The notes under the pieces are model-generated. The model saw only the letters and a list, made by a program, of their open reading frames with translations. It made no database searches and was not told where the DNA came from. Made by a program: the position numbers and the translations under genes. Shown here one piece after another: positions 31,502 to 40,365 of a stretch of 64,000 nt of DNA; the stretch's first letter is position 1; every line of letters begins with the position of its first letter. Source of the stretch: Brenneria goodwinii. GTDB lineage: Bacteria > Pseudomonadota > Gammaproteobacteria > Enterobacterales > Enterobacteriaceae. The stretch spans positions 1,116,001 through 1,180,000 of the forward strand of contig NZ_CP014137.1 of NCBI RefSeq assembly GCF_002291445.1, given 5' to 3'.

Positions 31502-31843
31502 ATGAAAGTTGGAGCATTGCGCCACCGCGTAACCATTCAGAACTTCACAACAACCCGCGACGCTGGCGGACAGCCGATTGAGGTATGGAGTGAAGGTGCG
31601 ACAGTATGGGCCGAGGTCGCCCCTATCAGTGGCCGTGAACTGGTTGCCGCTGGCGCGGTATCTGCCGAGGCAACAATTCGCGTGTGGATGCGTTTTCGTC
31701 GCGATGTCACGGCGGCATCTCGCTTGTTGTGTCGTAATGGCCCGTTCGCCGGATTAACGCTGGATATTATCGGTCCGCCGATCCCGGACGGCAAATGCAC
31801 CCGGCTGGAAATATTGTGTAAGCAGGGGGTGAAACGTGATTGA
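31502..31843 (+). CDS. Head closure protein, HK97 gp7/SPP1 gp16-like
   Basis: 113 aa. KVGALRHRVTIQNFTTTRDA, the WAEVAPISGRELVAA turn and TRLEILCKQGVK define this small beta-barrel family, which seals the connector after packaging. It overlaps the next gene by 8 bp. Confidence 0.92.
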   Translation: MKVGALRHRVTIQNFTTTRDAGGQPIEVWSEGATVWAEVAPISGRELVAAGAVSAEATIRVWMRFRRDVTAASRLLCRNGPFAGLTLDIIGPPIPDGKCTRLEILCKQGVKRD

Positions 31844-32285
31844 TTTTAGTCTCGATTTTTCTGGTCTGAACGATATCGCCAAAGATTTGGAAAATCTGAG
31901 TCGTGCGGAAAACAACAAGGTTTTGCGTGATGCGACTCGCGCTGGAGCTGATGTTCTGAAAGAAGAGGTTATCGCCCGAGCTCCTGTTCGCACTGGGAAA
32001 ATGAGTAAAAACGTTGTGGTGGTGACCCAAAAGTCACGGCGCCGCGGCGAAATCTCATCCGGCGTACATATTCGTGGTGTTAACCCGAATACCGGGAACA
32101 GTGACAACAAAATGAAAGCCAGCAATCCGCGTAATTCGTTTTACTGGAGATTCGTTGAAATGGGTACGGCCAAGGCCCCTGCGCATCCGTTTGTTCGCCC
32201 GGCGTTCGACACAAGGCAAGAAGAGGCCGCGAATGCCGCCATTGCGCAAGCTAATCGCGCTATCGACGAGGTATTGAGTAAATGA
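31836..32285 (+). CDS. HK97 gp10-type tail completion protein
   Basis: 149 aa. ADVLKEEVIARAPVRTGKMS and NSFYWRFVEMGTAKAPAHPF, HPFVRPAFD are the family hallmarks. Joins head and tail. Overlaps the next gene by 4 bp. Confidence 0.93.
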   Translation: MIDFSLDFSGLNDIAKDLENLSRAENNKVLRDATRAGADVLKEEVIARAPVRTGKMSKNVVVVTQKSRRRGEISSGVHIRGVNPNTGNSDNKMKASNPRNSFYWRFVEMGTAKAPAHPFVRPAFDTRQEEAANAAIAQANRAIDEVLSK

Positions 32286-32629
32286 CCGAAACCGACATTT
32301 ACCCGTTAATCTCCGCGCTGGCGGGCGGTAATGTTTATCCGTATGTCGTCCCGCTGAACAGCGAGGGTGAGCCAGCCATTTCACCGCCGTGGGTTGTGTT
32401 CTCTTTTGTATCCCAGCCGTCTGCTGATGTGCTGTGCGGCCCGGCAGAAACAACATCATCCGTTCAGTTTGACGTTTACGCGAAAACTATCGCACAGGCA
32501 CGGGAAATTCGTGGCGAGGTCATCGCGGCATTGTCGCCTCTCAGTCCTGGTAACCAGATGTTAACGCATGGGAATGATCCTGATACTGGATTGTACCGCG
32601 CTACAGCAGAGCTACAGTTCGTCGACTAA
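32282..32629 (+). CDS. Tail terminator-type protein, DUF3168
   Basis: 115 aa. DIYPLISALAGGNVYPYVVP, PPWVVFSFVSQPSADVLCGP and VQFDVYAKTIAQAREIRGEV fit DUF3168, the equivalent of lambda gpU-type proteins that cap the tail tube. Confidence 0.85.
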   Translation: MTETDIYPLISALAGGNVYPYVVPLNSEGEPAISPPWVVFSFVSQPSADVLCGPAETTSSVQFDVYAKTIAQAREIRGEVIAALSPLSPGNQMLTHGNDPDTGLYRATAELQFVD

Positions 32630-32650
32630 CTCATACACCATCACCATCCC

Positions 32651-32674
32651 AACCCGCCATTGAGCGGGTTTTTT
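32651..32674 (+). terminator. Hairpin before the tail tube gene
   Basis: AACCCGC-CATTGA-GCGGGTT, then TTTTA. Confidence 0.75.
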
Positions 32675-32689
32675 ATTTGGAGAAAACCC

Positions 32690-33130
32690 ATGACGAGTAA
32701 ATATGAAAAAACGCAGGGTACGCAGATCAGTGTGTCTGCCAGCGCCGCCACCGAAGCTAACCCCGCTGGCGCCACATGGCAGGGCATTAACTGTTCCACT
32801 AAGGAAATCAGTTATACCGGCGGACAGAAGTCGGATATTGATGTGACCACGTTGTGCTCTGAAGAACAGGAAATGACGAATGGTCTTGCCGCGCCGGCAG
32901 AGGTCACGATTTCCGGCAACTGGAGCAAAGACGAAGAAGGTCAGGAGACGTTGCGTACGGCTTATGACACAGATGCGTTGCACGCCGTCAAAGTGGTTTT
33001 CCCTTCTGGAAATGGTTATGCGTTTCTGGCCGAAGTCCGCCAAAACAGCTGGAGCGTATCAACTGCTGGTGTTGTTACCGCATCGTTCACGCTGCGACTG
33101 AAGGGTAAACCTGTACCAATTTCTGCGTAA
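32690..33130 (+). CDS. Major tail (tube) protein
   Basis: 146 aa. MTSKYEKTQGTQISVSASAA, GINCSTKEISYTGGQKSDID and VVTASFTLRLKGKPVPISA fit siphophage tail tube proteins. It assembles as hexameric rings. GGAG lies upstream of ATG 32690. It is flanked by terminators on both sides, giving it its own expression level. Confidence 0.88.
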   Translation: MTSKYEKTQGTQISVSASAATEANPAGATWQGINCSTKEISYTGGQKSDIDVTTLCSEEQEMTNGLAAPAEVTISGNWSKDEEGQETLRTAYDTDALHAVKVVFPSGNGYAFLAEVRQNSWSVSTAGVVTASFTLRLKGKPVPISA

Positions 33131-33131
33131 T

Positions 33132-33157
33132 GGCGGCTTCGGCCGCCTTTCTTTTTT
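33132..33157 (+). terminator. Terminator after the tail tube gene
   Basis: GGCGGC-TTCG-GCCGCC, then TTTCTTTTTTT. Confidence 0.88.
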
Positions 33158-33179
33158 TCTGATAACTGGAATAAATGAA

Positions 33180-33566
33180 ATGGTAAAGAGGGTGTCACAG
33201 ACATTACGCGATCTGGCATTGGCGCCAGGGGCTGGATTTCGCACAAAAACGATTCCCGTCCCTGAGTGGAATGGTGTAAAGGTCACGTTGCGCGAGCCAT
33301 CGGCGAATGCATGGTCAAGAGCGAGAAAACTTCTTGCTGATGCAGGGGATGCGGATACAGAAATCGATGAAGACAGAGTCCAACGGGGTTTAAAAGCGGA
33401 TGTGGTTCTCTTTATCGATATCCTGCTTGATGAATCTGGCTCTCTGGTTTTCAGTGAAAATGATGTTGACGAATTAGCATTGAAGTTCGGTCCGGTTCAT
33501 ACGCGATTGCTCCGGCAGGCATTGGCATTATCAAACCTGAACGAAGAGGACGCTAAAAAAAAGTAG
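33180..33566 (+). CDS. Tail assembly chaperone, G part
   Basis: 128 aa. KTIPVPEWNGVKVTLREPSA, then acidic ADAGDADTEIDEDRVQRGLK and LDESGSLVFSENDVDELALK, the usual start of siphophage chaperones that coat the tape measure. It ends EEDAKKK-stop inside an A-rich slippery run. A fraction of ribosomes should slip -1 to make the longer GT form. Confidence 0.88.
   Translation: MVKRVSQTLRDLALAPGAGFRTKTIPVPEWNGVKVTLREPSANAWSRARKLLADAGDADTEIDEDRVQRGLKADVVLFIDILLDESGSLVFSENDVDELALKFGPVHTRLLRQALALSNLNEEDAKKK
33554..33563 (+). promoter_or_regulatory. Programmed -1 frameshift site
   Basis: The sequence GCT AAA AAA AAG TAG carries eight A's. Slipping one base back after the AAA codons leads into GTA GCC GCC and the downstream frame, with no stop between, as in lambda G-T. 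Confidence 0.8.
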
Positions 33567-33859
33567 CCGCCCCGAGCGTGTTATTCTTAATGTCGTTGGC
33601 GCTTCGCATGGGCCGCACACTAAATGAGTTATCCCAATCCATGCCCGCCTCTGAGTTACTCATGTGGATGGAGTATGACCGGATAAATCCTATCAGCGAT
33701 AGGCGTGGCGACATACAGGCCGCACAGATAACTTCAGCTATCTACAACTCTCACGGTTGCAAGGTTTCATTAGAGGAGGCGATCCTTCAGTGGAATGAGC
33801 CAGAGGAGAGAGATTCGCCTGATGGTCTGGAAAGCTTTCTGGGGGCGCTGGCTACATAA
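33563..33859 (+). CDS. Tail assembly chaperone, T extension made by frameshift
   Basis: 99 codons including the stop, in the -1 frame, open from the slippery site: VAAPSVLFLMSLALRMGRTL, NELSQSMPASELLMWMEYDR. DUF4035-like helical domain. No good start site of its own exists, although an ATG at 33578 lies in frame. It is expected only as the C-terminal part of a GT fusion that recruits tube subunits to the tape measure. Confidence 0.82.
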   Translation, partial: VAAPSVLFLMSLALRMGRTLNELSQSMPASELLMWMEYDRINPISDRRGDIQAAQITSAIYNSHGCKVSLEEAILQWNEPEERDSPDGLESFLGALAT

Positions 33860-33938
33860 CGTTATATGGCGGCCCCGATAGTGATTTCCGGGTTAACTGG
33901 TGGTAACTTGTAACCACTTGTTACTGATGGGGATCGAA

Positions 33939-34541
33939 GTGAAAAAGATAACTATTTTTATAACAACCATTTTGCTGTCTGGTTGTGCCATTGATATGTC
34001 AAGAGACAATGAACTTAATTATATTAATGGGATTTCATATAAGCAAAAAGGAGAATATGAGTATATAAAACAGTATAAAAAGATATATTATAATTCAGAT
34101 GCTTCTATGGAAAAAATAAAAATCTGTGCTCTTAGGAATGTGACAAATAGAGACGTTAACCTTAATGATTCATCTAAAAGCTTTGTCGGGTCATATACTG
34201 GGAACTATTATAATATTAATTCATCATCAAAAGTAAGTGGTGGTGATGTTGTCTCCCTTTCTGGAGAGAAAACGTTGGTTATCAATGGCTCTACAGGGTA
34301 TGCTTTTGATTCTGGAATAATATCTGTTAATAGAGTTGTTAGATTTACCCTTGATATTTTGAATGCAGATAAAACCTTAGAATATACATTTAGTAATATT
34401 CAACAAGCTCAAACCGAGACCGGATATCTGCCAAATGACGGATTTAATGATATAGGTACATGGAAAGGTGCTGCTGCAGCACAGGCTGTAAAGTCCTTGG
34501 AGGATGTGACTAAAAATATTGATGATTGTTTGAAAATATAA
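33939..34541 (+). CDS. AT-rich lipoprotein cargo gene in the tail operon
   Basis: 200 aa, start GTG 33939 with GGGG six bases upstream. Lipoprotein signal MKKITIFITTILLSGC with lipobox LSGC, then a Tyr/Asn/Ser-rich beta domain (YTGNYYNINSSSKVSGGDVV, FTLDILNADKTLEYTFSNIQ). It is far AT-richer than its neighbours and sits between the chaperone and tape-measure genes. Tail modules carry no lipoprotein here, so it is a moron; prophage lipoproteins often block superinfection or change the cell surface. Function not shown. Confidence 0.78.
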   Translation: MKKITIFITTILLSGCAIDMSRDNELNYINGISYKQKGEYEYIKQYKKIYYNSDASMEKIKICALRNVTNRDVNLNDSSKSFVGSYTGNYYNINSSSKVSGGDVVSLSGEKTLVINGSTGYAFDSGIISVNRVVRFTLDILNADKTLEYTFSNIQQAQTETGYLPNDGFNDIGTWKGAAAAQAVKSLEDVTKNIDDCLKI

Positions 34542-34563
34542 AAACAATAGTTAACTTTTATAC

Positions 34564-34586
34564 AACCCACTTCGGTGGGTTTTTTA
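34564..34586 (+). terminator. Terminator after the lipoprotein gene
   Basis: AACCCAC-TTCG-GTGGGTT, then TTTTT. It closes the inserted unit just before the tape-measure gene. Confidence 0.9.
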
Positions 34587-34604
34587 TCGCCCGGAGAAAA
34601 TCAA

Positions 34605-37600
34605 ATGGCAACCCTGCGTGAATTAATTATCAAGATTTCGGCTAATTCCACTTCATATCAGTCAGAGATTGCTCGCGCATCGCGTATGGGTGCAAATTAT
34701 TATAAAACGATGGAGTCCAGCGCGGATCGGCACAGTACAGCAATAAAACGCAACCAGCTTGCATTGAAGGAATTAACCTCCCAGTTTCAAAGTACCCAAG
34801 CAATGGCAACTCGTGCATTAGGTGCTATTGGTGGCGCGTTTGCCGTTGGGGGTATGATCAGTACCGCCGATGAATGGGGGCAAATTTCATCACGCATCAA
34901 AATGGCCACTGAGTCTGGGGCGGAATATGGTGTTGTTCAGCAACGTCTGATGGAGATTAGTGACAGAACATATAAAAGCATTAATGAACAGGCGGAATTG
35001 TTTATTCGCAGTTCTAATGCAATGAAAGAACTGGGTTACTCAACATCTGGCACCATTGACTTCATTGACTCCATATCCAGCGCATTAACTATTAATGCTG
35101 CCAGCGCCCAAAAGGGCGAAAGTGCAATTAATGCATTGTCCAAGTCTATGGTTGCGGGAAAGGTCTCGGGCGATAACTGGAATACGGTAATGGAGGTGAT
35201 GCCGACCGTCATTGGTGATATTGCCCGTTACTTAAACATTACGGAAACAGAGGTTAAGAAACTGGCCGCAGCGGGTAAATTGTCTATGGGGCAATTTGCT
35301 GATGCCGTCATTGCCGCCCGCACCGAGAATGCCAAACTGGCTGAAGATATGCCAACAACGGTAGGTGATGCCATCACAAAGCTATCAAACCACTGGAAGG
35401 CGTATATCGGTGATGCGAACAGCGCGACGGGTACAACACAGGCCATGGCTGATGCCATTGGGCTGGCTGCTGATAATATCGATCTGCTGGCAACGGCAGG
35501 CGCGGCACTGGCTGGCGGGGTAGCGGCCAAATACCTGCTGACAATGGCAAATAACGGCAAAAATGCGGCAAAAGAAATTCTGTCCGCCAGAGCCAGCCAA
35601 ATTGCCTTGGCGGATGCGCAACTCCAGGCTACGCAAACCCTCCAATATAAAGCTACTATCGAGCGCCGAGCAGCCCAAGCGGCGGCAGAGTCAGCCGTTG
35701 GGGCGAGTAACCAGCGTTTAGCTACTCTTGCTCTGGTTCAGGCCCGAAATAAAGAAACGGTCGCTATCAATGCAACCGCAGTCGCGCAAACGCGGTTGAA
35801 TGCCGCAACAAATGTTTGGAGAGGGCTTGGCTCGGGGTTACTGGGAATTTTGGGCGGGCCGGTGGGATTGGCCGTCACTGCGGCATCTGTTGCGGCCGGC
35901 TTTTTACTGATGCATGACAGTGGTGAGCAGGTCAAGGAAAGCCTGATTAACATGCAACAGCCGGTTGCCAGCCTGGTTGAGCAATATCGGGCGTTGGGGG
36001 ATGTGCAGAAAACGTCTGCATTGCACGAGTTGAACAAAAAGCTCTCGGAATCTGATGAGGCGTTGCGTAAATCAACAGACACGCTCCGCGATTACGCCGA
36101 GGCACTGGTAACTACGTGGGTAGGTGGGTCCGAATACAGTTCTCCAGTACCGGTTATCAGTAGTGATGATCAGCAATCCCTGGATACATTTATCAGATCA
36201 CTGGGAGAAATAGAGGGCAGTGCGGGGGGGATAAAAAATGTTGAAGGGTATCTGCAGGCCAACGTTAACGCGTTTGCAGATAGCGCCCGTCTGACTGACG
36301 ATCAGCGTGATCGCCTGCAAAATTTGACGCTAGCCTATGTGCAAGGACGGATAAAGGTAGAGGAATATACCGAAAAGTTGCGCGAGGTAACCAGCGTCAC
36401 TCAGGATGCAGCGGCAGCGAATCGTCAGTTATCTGCATCACTGAGTATTGATTTTTCGAAACAACTCACTAGCGCTAACCTGGCACTGGACGTTTCGGCG
36501 CTGGCGGCAAAAGGTGCGACTAAAGAGGCCGACTTGCTGCGTGGAGCCTATGCGGCCGCTGGCGAACAGGCATCCGCTTTGGCACCAGAAATTCAAAAGA
36601 TTGTTGCCGCGGGTGGAAATATTGATGTGTCTCCCGGACTTGAGGGTGTGCGTGATTGGGTACAGATACAGGTCAAAATTCAGGAAAATAACGAACGCGC
36701 CAAAGAATTCGCCTCTTCAATAAAGACTGGTGCCAGTGAGACAAAAAAACTTGGCGAGGCATACGATAAATTAATCCAGCAGCAACGGCAGCAGATCGCT
36801 TTGCACGGGCAGGATAGTGAATTAGCCAAAACTCGCTATCAACTAGCAAACAGTGAGCTAATGGTATTGAGCGAGTCACAGAAAGCGGTGATTGAGCGCA
36901 ATGCCACCGAGTTAGACAGACTTAATACGCTCGATAAATATAAGTCTCTGATGGAGCAATTACGGACACCGGAAGAACAGGTTCTGTCTGTGACTAAAGA
37001 ACGTTTGGAGCTTCTAAAAGCCGCCACGCCAGCGGCTGAGGAATACCGGGAAGCATTGGACAAGATATCAAAATCCACGGTAAGCGAAGCGCCGAAATTT
37101 GGCGGTCTTGATGCATCTATTGGCGGCGCCTCTGGTGAGCTAATCAGGGTGGCGGATGCCGAAAAGGAATTGCAAAAATGGCATGACACTCAACTTGCAA
37201 TGCAAGAAAAGTTGCTTAAAGAACAAGAGGGATATGAACAGGCTTACGCTGATCGCATTGTTGAAATTGAACAGAAAACCGCTGATAAAAGGCAATCCAT
37301 TCAGTCAGCCTACACATCCGCATCTTTAAGCATGATATCAACACTAACCAGTGATGCAGCTAGCCTACTTTCAACGATGGGTGAAGAGGGAAGCGCGGCT
37401 TATAAGGCAATGTTTATTGCCAGTAAAGCAGCGTCAATTGCTCAGGCAATAATCAATACTGAAGAGGCTGCCACCAAGGCAATGGCTCAAGGTGGAACTT
37501 TATTCGGATTACCAATGGCAACGGTTATCCGTGGTGCGGGTTATGCATCAGTAGCCCTTATGGCCTCAACCACCATTGCCGGTATGGCACATGACGGTAT

Positions 37601-37916
37601 TGATAATGTTCCCCGCGAAGGCACTTGGTTGCTCGATAGAGGCGAGCGCGTTGTTGATGCACGTACCAATGCGGATTTGAAGGGGTATCTATCCAGCAAA
37701 CTAACCAGCGCCGGAGACAGCGCAACCACTAACAATGGTGGCAACGTGATTATCCATCAGAATATATCCGTCTCTGGCAGTGGTGATAAGGCGCTAGCGT
37801 CGGCGATGGAGCAAGCGGCCAATAAAGGGGCTACCGATGGGGCTTCACTGGCCCGTCAGCAATTATTGCAGGATTTCCAGACTCGCGGACAGGCACGACG
37901 ATTATTGGGCGTTTAA
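34605..37916 (+). CDS. Tail tape measure protein
   Basis: 1103 aa. It starts MATLRELIIKISANSTSYQS. A tape-measure domain follows with ADEWGQISSRIKMATESGAE, ALSKSMVAGKVSGDNWNTVM and SMGQFADAVIAARTENAKLA, then membrane-active helices (GSGLLGILGGPVGLAVTAAS), long coiled coils and a C-terminus with RGAGYASVALMASTTIAGMA and GEWLLDRGERVV-like residues. Sets tail length and takes part in DNA ejection. Ribosome site GGAG before ATG 34605. Confidence 0.95.
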   Translation: MATLRELIIKISANSTSYQSEIARASRMGANYYKTMESSADRHSTAIKRNQLALKELTSQFQSTQAMATRALGAIGGAFAVGGMISTADEWGQISSRIKMATESGAEYGVVQQRLMEISDRTYKSINEQAELFIRSSNAMKELGYSTSGTIDFIDSISSALTINAASAQKGESAINALSKSMVAGKVSGDNWNTVMEVMPTVIGDIARYLNITETEVKKLAAAGKLSMGQFADAVIAARTENAKLAEDMPTTVGDAITKLSNHWKAYIGDANSATGTTQAMADAIGLAADNIDLLATAGAALAGGVAAKYLLTMANNGKNAAKEILSARASQIALADAQLQATQTLQYKATIERRAAQAAAESAVGASNQRLATLALVQARNKETVAINATAVAQTRLNAATNVWRGLGSGLLGILGGPVGLAVTAASVAAGFLLMHDSGEQVKESLINMQQPVASLVEQYRALGDVQKTSALHELNKKLSESDEALRKSTDTLRDYAEALVTTWVGGSEYSSPVPVISSDDQQSLDTFIRSLGEIEGSAGGIKNVEGYLQANVNAFADSARLTDDQRDRLQNLTLAYVQGRIKVEEYTEKLREVTSVTQDAAAANRQLSASLSIDFSKQLTSANLALDVSALAAKGATKEADLLRGAYAAAGEQASALAPEIQKIVAAGGNIDVSPGLEGVRDWVQIQVKIQENNERAKEFASSIKTGASETKKLGEAYDKLIQQQRQQIALHGQDSELAKTRYQLANSELMVLSESQKAVIERNATELDRLNTLDKYKSLMEQLRTPEEQVLSVTKERLELLKAATPAAEEYREALDKISKSTVSEAPKFGGLDASIGGASGELIRVADAEKELQKWHDTQLAMQEKLLKEQEGYEQAYADRIVEIEQKTADKRQSIQSAYTSASLSMISTLTSDAASLLSTMGEEGSAAYKAMFIASKAASIAQAIINTEEAATKAMAQGGTLFGLPMATVIRGAGYASVALMASTTIAGMAHDGIDNVPREGTWLLDRGERVVDARTNADLKGYLSSKLTSAGDSATTNNGGNVIIHQNISVSGSGDKALASAMEQAANKGATDGASLARQQLLQDFQTRGQARRLLGV

Positions 37917-37950
37917 TCCCATTTAATAAAGATTATTGCAGGAGATATTT

Positions 37951-38157
37951 ATGCAAGAGAAATTCGTTATTAAAAATACCGCCGGTTTATATATCGGAAA
38001 TATGATTATCGGCACTGATGTAACGTTTGTGCTGAAACTCGAATTAGCGAAGACATTTGCTAATGATGTAGCAGCAAATGATTTTATCGAAAAGAGCGGC
38101 CTGGCTGATGTTGAAGTTAAAAAGGTCAATGTAATTACTACGATTGGAGAGGTGTGA
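37951..38157 (+). CDS. Small protein downstream of the tape measure
   Basis: 68 aa, MQEKFVIKNTAGLYIGNMII, with a mixed alpha/beta pattern. GGAGA lies upstream of ATG 37951. Unknown; perhaps a small tail or cargo protein. It is coupled to the next gene. Confidence 0.65.
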   Translation: MQEKFVIKNTAGLYIGNMIIGTDVTFVLKLELAKTFANDVAANDFIEKSGLADVEVKKVNVITTIGEV

Positions 38158-38159
38158 TT

Positions 38160-38363
38160 ATGAATGATACTAACAACGCCATTTTAAAATCCGCCGCCAT
38201 TGGCGATGGTGTTATCCATGCGAATAAACTGCGTGAAACAGAAGAACAGCGCCGCATTACAGCGATTGAAGAGCGGGTTGTTGCGCTTGAATCTGCGCTT
38301 TCGGGAGGAACTATTACTGCAACCCGTATATTGAAAATTGAAGCTAATGGTTGCGCAGGATAA
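38160..38363 (+). CDS. Small coiled-coil protein, 67 aa
   Basis: MNDTNNAILKSAAIGDGVIH, then a heptad-like ETEEQRRITAIEERVVALES. GGAGAGG lies upstream. Two bases after the previous stop. Unknown function. Confidence 0.65.
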   Translation: MNDTNNAILKSAAIGDGVIHANKLRETEEQRRITAIEERVVALESALSGGTITATRILKIEANGCAG

Positions 38364-38379
38364 CCACGCAACCGGTTTA

Positions 38380-38601
38380 TTAATTGATGTCTTTAAAATT
38401 TGTGAGGAAGTTAGCTAGATTAAGCACGTGTTTGTCATCTTTTTGAAGCTTTAATTGTTCAAGTAATGCTTTCTTTTCAACGGGATTAAATCTTGTGAAA
38501 AATAAAGCAAGAGTGAACCTCAAAGCCAAGATCTCTTCACCTAAAGATTGAAGAGAGGAACCATCAATAGAATCGGCAAACTGAATATCTTTGTCACTCA
38601 T
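38380..38601 (-). CDS. Small helical protein on the opposite strand, 73 aa
   Basis: MSDKDIQFADSIDGSSLQSL, then LRFTLALFFTRFNPVEKKAL. AAGGAA lies upstream of the ATG at 38601. Its orientation against the tail operon and small size mark it as cargo. No family recognised. Confidence 0.6.
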   Translation of the reverse strand: MSDKDIQFADSIDGSSLQSLGEEILALRFTLALFFTRFNPVEKKALLEQLKLQKDDKHVLNLANFLTNFKDIN

Positions 38602-38778
38602 TTTTATTTCCTTAATCCGAAGGTAATCAGCCATCTCCTCCGGGGTAAACGCCTGCGCTCATACGCGGGCGGGCTGATGGGTTCCCTTGTGCTGTGCGTA
38701 ATGTTTTTGCTTTTACGTTAGCCCTACAACCACGGGCTGTATAGCCTGATATTTGATCAGTTTTTCAAGCGAGGAAAC

Positions 38779-39375
38779 ATGCCTGACGTTATCGACTGGC
38801 CAGATGCTCTTGTTCCTTCATCATTAGGCTGGCGGCTGGAAAGCAACTCAAAATCATTCCGATCGCCATTCAACGGGGCGACGCAAACAGTTCGTTATCC
38901 CGGCTCCCGCTGGCGCTGCACTCTGTCATTGAACAATATGCCTGACGATAAATCCCGACGCGTAGAGGCGCTGGTGGCGTCGCTTGATGGTGAATACGGC
39001 AGAGTTAAATTGTGGGACTACGGACGGAGAGGCAGAACGCCAGCAGGATCGCCGTTGGTCGCTGAATCCGGGCAAACAGGAACAGAACTGAATACATACG
39101 GCTGGACGCCCGGCACAATAGTTCTGAAAACAGGTGATTACATCACTGTTAATGATGAATTGAAAATCATTGTGGCCGATGCCGTCAGTGATGGAAACGG
39201 TTTTTCTGTTATCAATATTGCGCCCATGCTGCGATCCTCACCGCCCGCCGACTCCCCAATAGAGATACAGAAACCCTACGGCATTTTCAAACTGATTGAT
39301 AACGATCAGGGTGTAATGAATCGCGTTCCTGGTGTTTTTACAAGTACCAGCATTGAACTTGAGGAGGCGTACTAA
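38779..39375 (+). CDS. Tail tip protein (distal tail-like)
   Basis: 198 aa. DWPDALVPSSLGWRLESNSK, TVRYPGSRWRCTLSLNNMPD and IEIQKPYGIFKLIDNDQGVM occur in siphophage tail-tip proteins between tape measure and tip attachment protein. GAGG lies upstream. It overlaps the next gene by 1 bp. Confidence 0.78.
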   Translation: MPDVIDWPDALVPSSLGWRLESNSKSFRSPFNGATQTVRYPGSRWRCTLSLNNMPDDKSRRVEALVASLDGEYGRVKLWDYGRRGRTPAGSPLVAESGQTGTELNTYGWTPGTIVLKTGDYITVNDELKIIVADAVSDGNGFSVINIAPMLRSSPPADSPIEIQKPYGIFKLIDNDQGVMNRVPGVFTSTSIELEEAY

Positions 39376-39959
39376 TGCTGTATTCACCATTTTCCGAGGA
39401 AATGGCCGATCTGCTGTCCAGGGATCGTGTAACGGCAGCGGTCGCCGGGAAGATTCATTTTAAATCTGGTACCACTTATGCCCATACCGGCACCGGACAG
39501 TTAACGCTGGGTGGTGAAGTTTATTACGGCGTTGGCATGTTTGGCTCTATTGATGACGTAAAAGAGGAGCATACAACCAGCCCGACACAACTCAAATTAA
39601 CGTTAACGGGACTGGACACCAGCCTGATTGCAAAAACCATGAATGAGTCATGTGTGGGCCGCAATGCTGAATTGTATATCGTGGCATTGAGTGATGAGGG
39701 AGTACCTCTGGGGTACGAATTGATATTCAAGGGGCGGATATCATCAACCGGTATCAATGCCGGAGATAATAATACCGTTCAATACACCGCATCAAATGTC
39801 TTCGAAGACTGGCAGCGACCGTTTCCCGGACGATTTACCGATGAATCTCACCAGTCGGCATATCCCGGCGATCGGATATTCCGTTATGTCGCCCAGATGG
39901 CCGAACGCTCTATTTACTGGGGCAGTAAAAAAGACGCGCCGGGATTCACCTATCAGTGA
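39375..39959 (+). CDS. Tail hub-type protein, DUF2163-like
   Basis: 194 aa. YSPFSEEMADLLSRDRVTAA, KIHFKSGTTYAHTGTGQLTL and ERSIYWGSKKDAPGFTYQ at the C-terminus. It belongs with the adjacent tip proteins; exact role unknown. Confidence 0.75.
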   Translation: MLYSPFSEEMADLLSRDRVTAAVAGKIHFKSGTTYAHTGTGQLTLGGEVYYGVGMFGSIDDVKEEHTTSPTQLKLTLTGLDTSLIAKTMNESCVGRNAELYIVALSDEGVPLGYELIFKGRISSTGINAGDNNTVQYTASNVFEDWQRPFPGRFTDESHQSAYPGDRIFRYVAQMAERSIYWGSKKDAPGFTYQ

Positions 39960-39966
39960 GGTAGTT

Positions 39967-40365
39967 ATGCGCCGTTATGATTGGCAAAAACAATTGATTG
40001 ACGTGATCCGGGCCGCTGAAAAGCGGCCTTTTTCATGGGGTAAAAATGACTGCCTGCTGTTTGCCGCTGATTGCGTAGCCGCCATGTGTGGGCAGGATTT
40101 CGCTGCCCAATATCGTGGAACCTATGACAATGAGGTCGGCGCGAAAAAAGTATTACTGAAAACACACGGAACGCTGGAAAAAGCGATTGGCTCCTGCCTT
40201 ACAGAAGTGCCGGTAAAACAGGCCCAGCGCGGTGATGTGGCAATTATTAATAACAATGGTAGCCGGTGTGCGGGGATCGTCTGGATCGGCGGCGTTTTTG
40301 CGATGGGTATTAATGGTGTGGTGCTGATGCGTGAACGTCCATTGAGCGTGTGGAGAGTTGAATAA
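39967..40365 (+). CDS. NlpC/P60-like tail protein, DUF6950 type
   Basis: 132 aa. FSWGKNDCLLFAADCVAAMC contains the Cys of an NlpC/P60-type active site, and QAQRGDVAIINNNG the usual second block; a clear catalytic His is not obvious. Probably assists tail-tip assembly or local wall opening. GAGG lies upstream of ATG 39967. Confidence 0.8.
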   Translation: MRRYDWQKQLIDVIRAAEKRPFSWGKNDCLLFAADCVAAMCGQDFAAQYRGTYDNEVGAKKVLLKTHGTLEKAIGSCLTEVPVKQAQRGDVAIINNNGSRCAGIVWIGGVFAMGINGVVLMRERPLSVWRVE

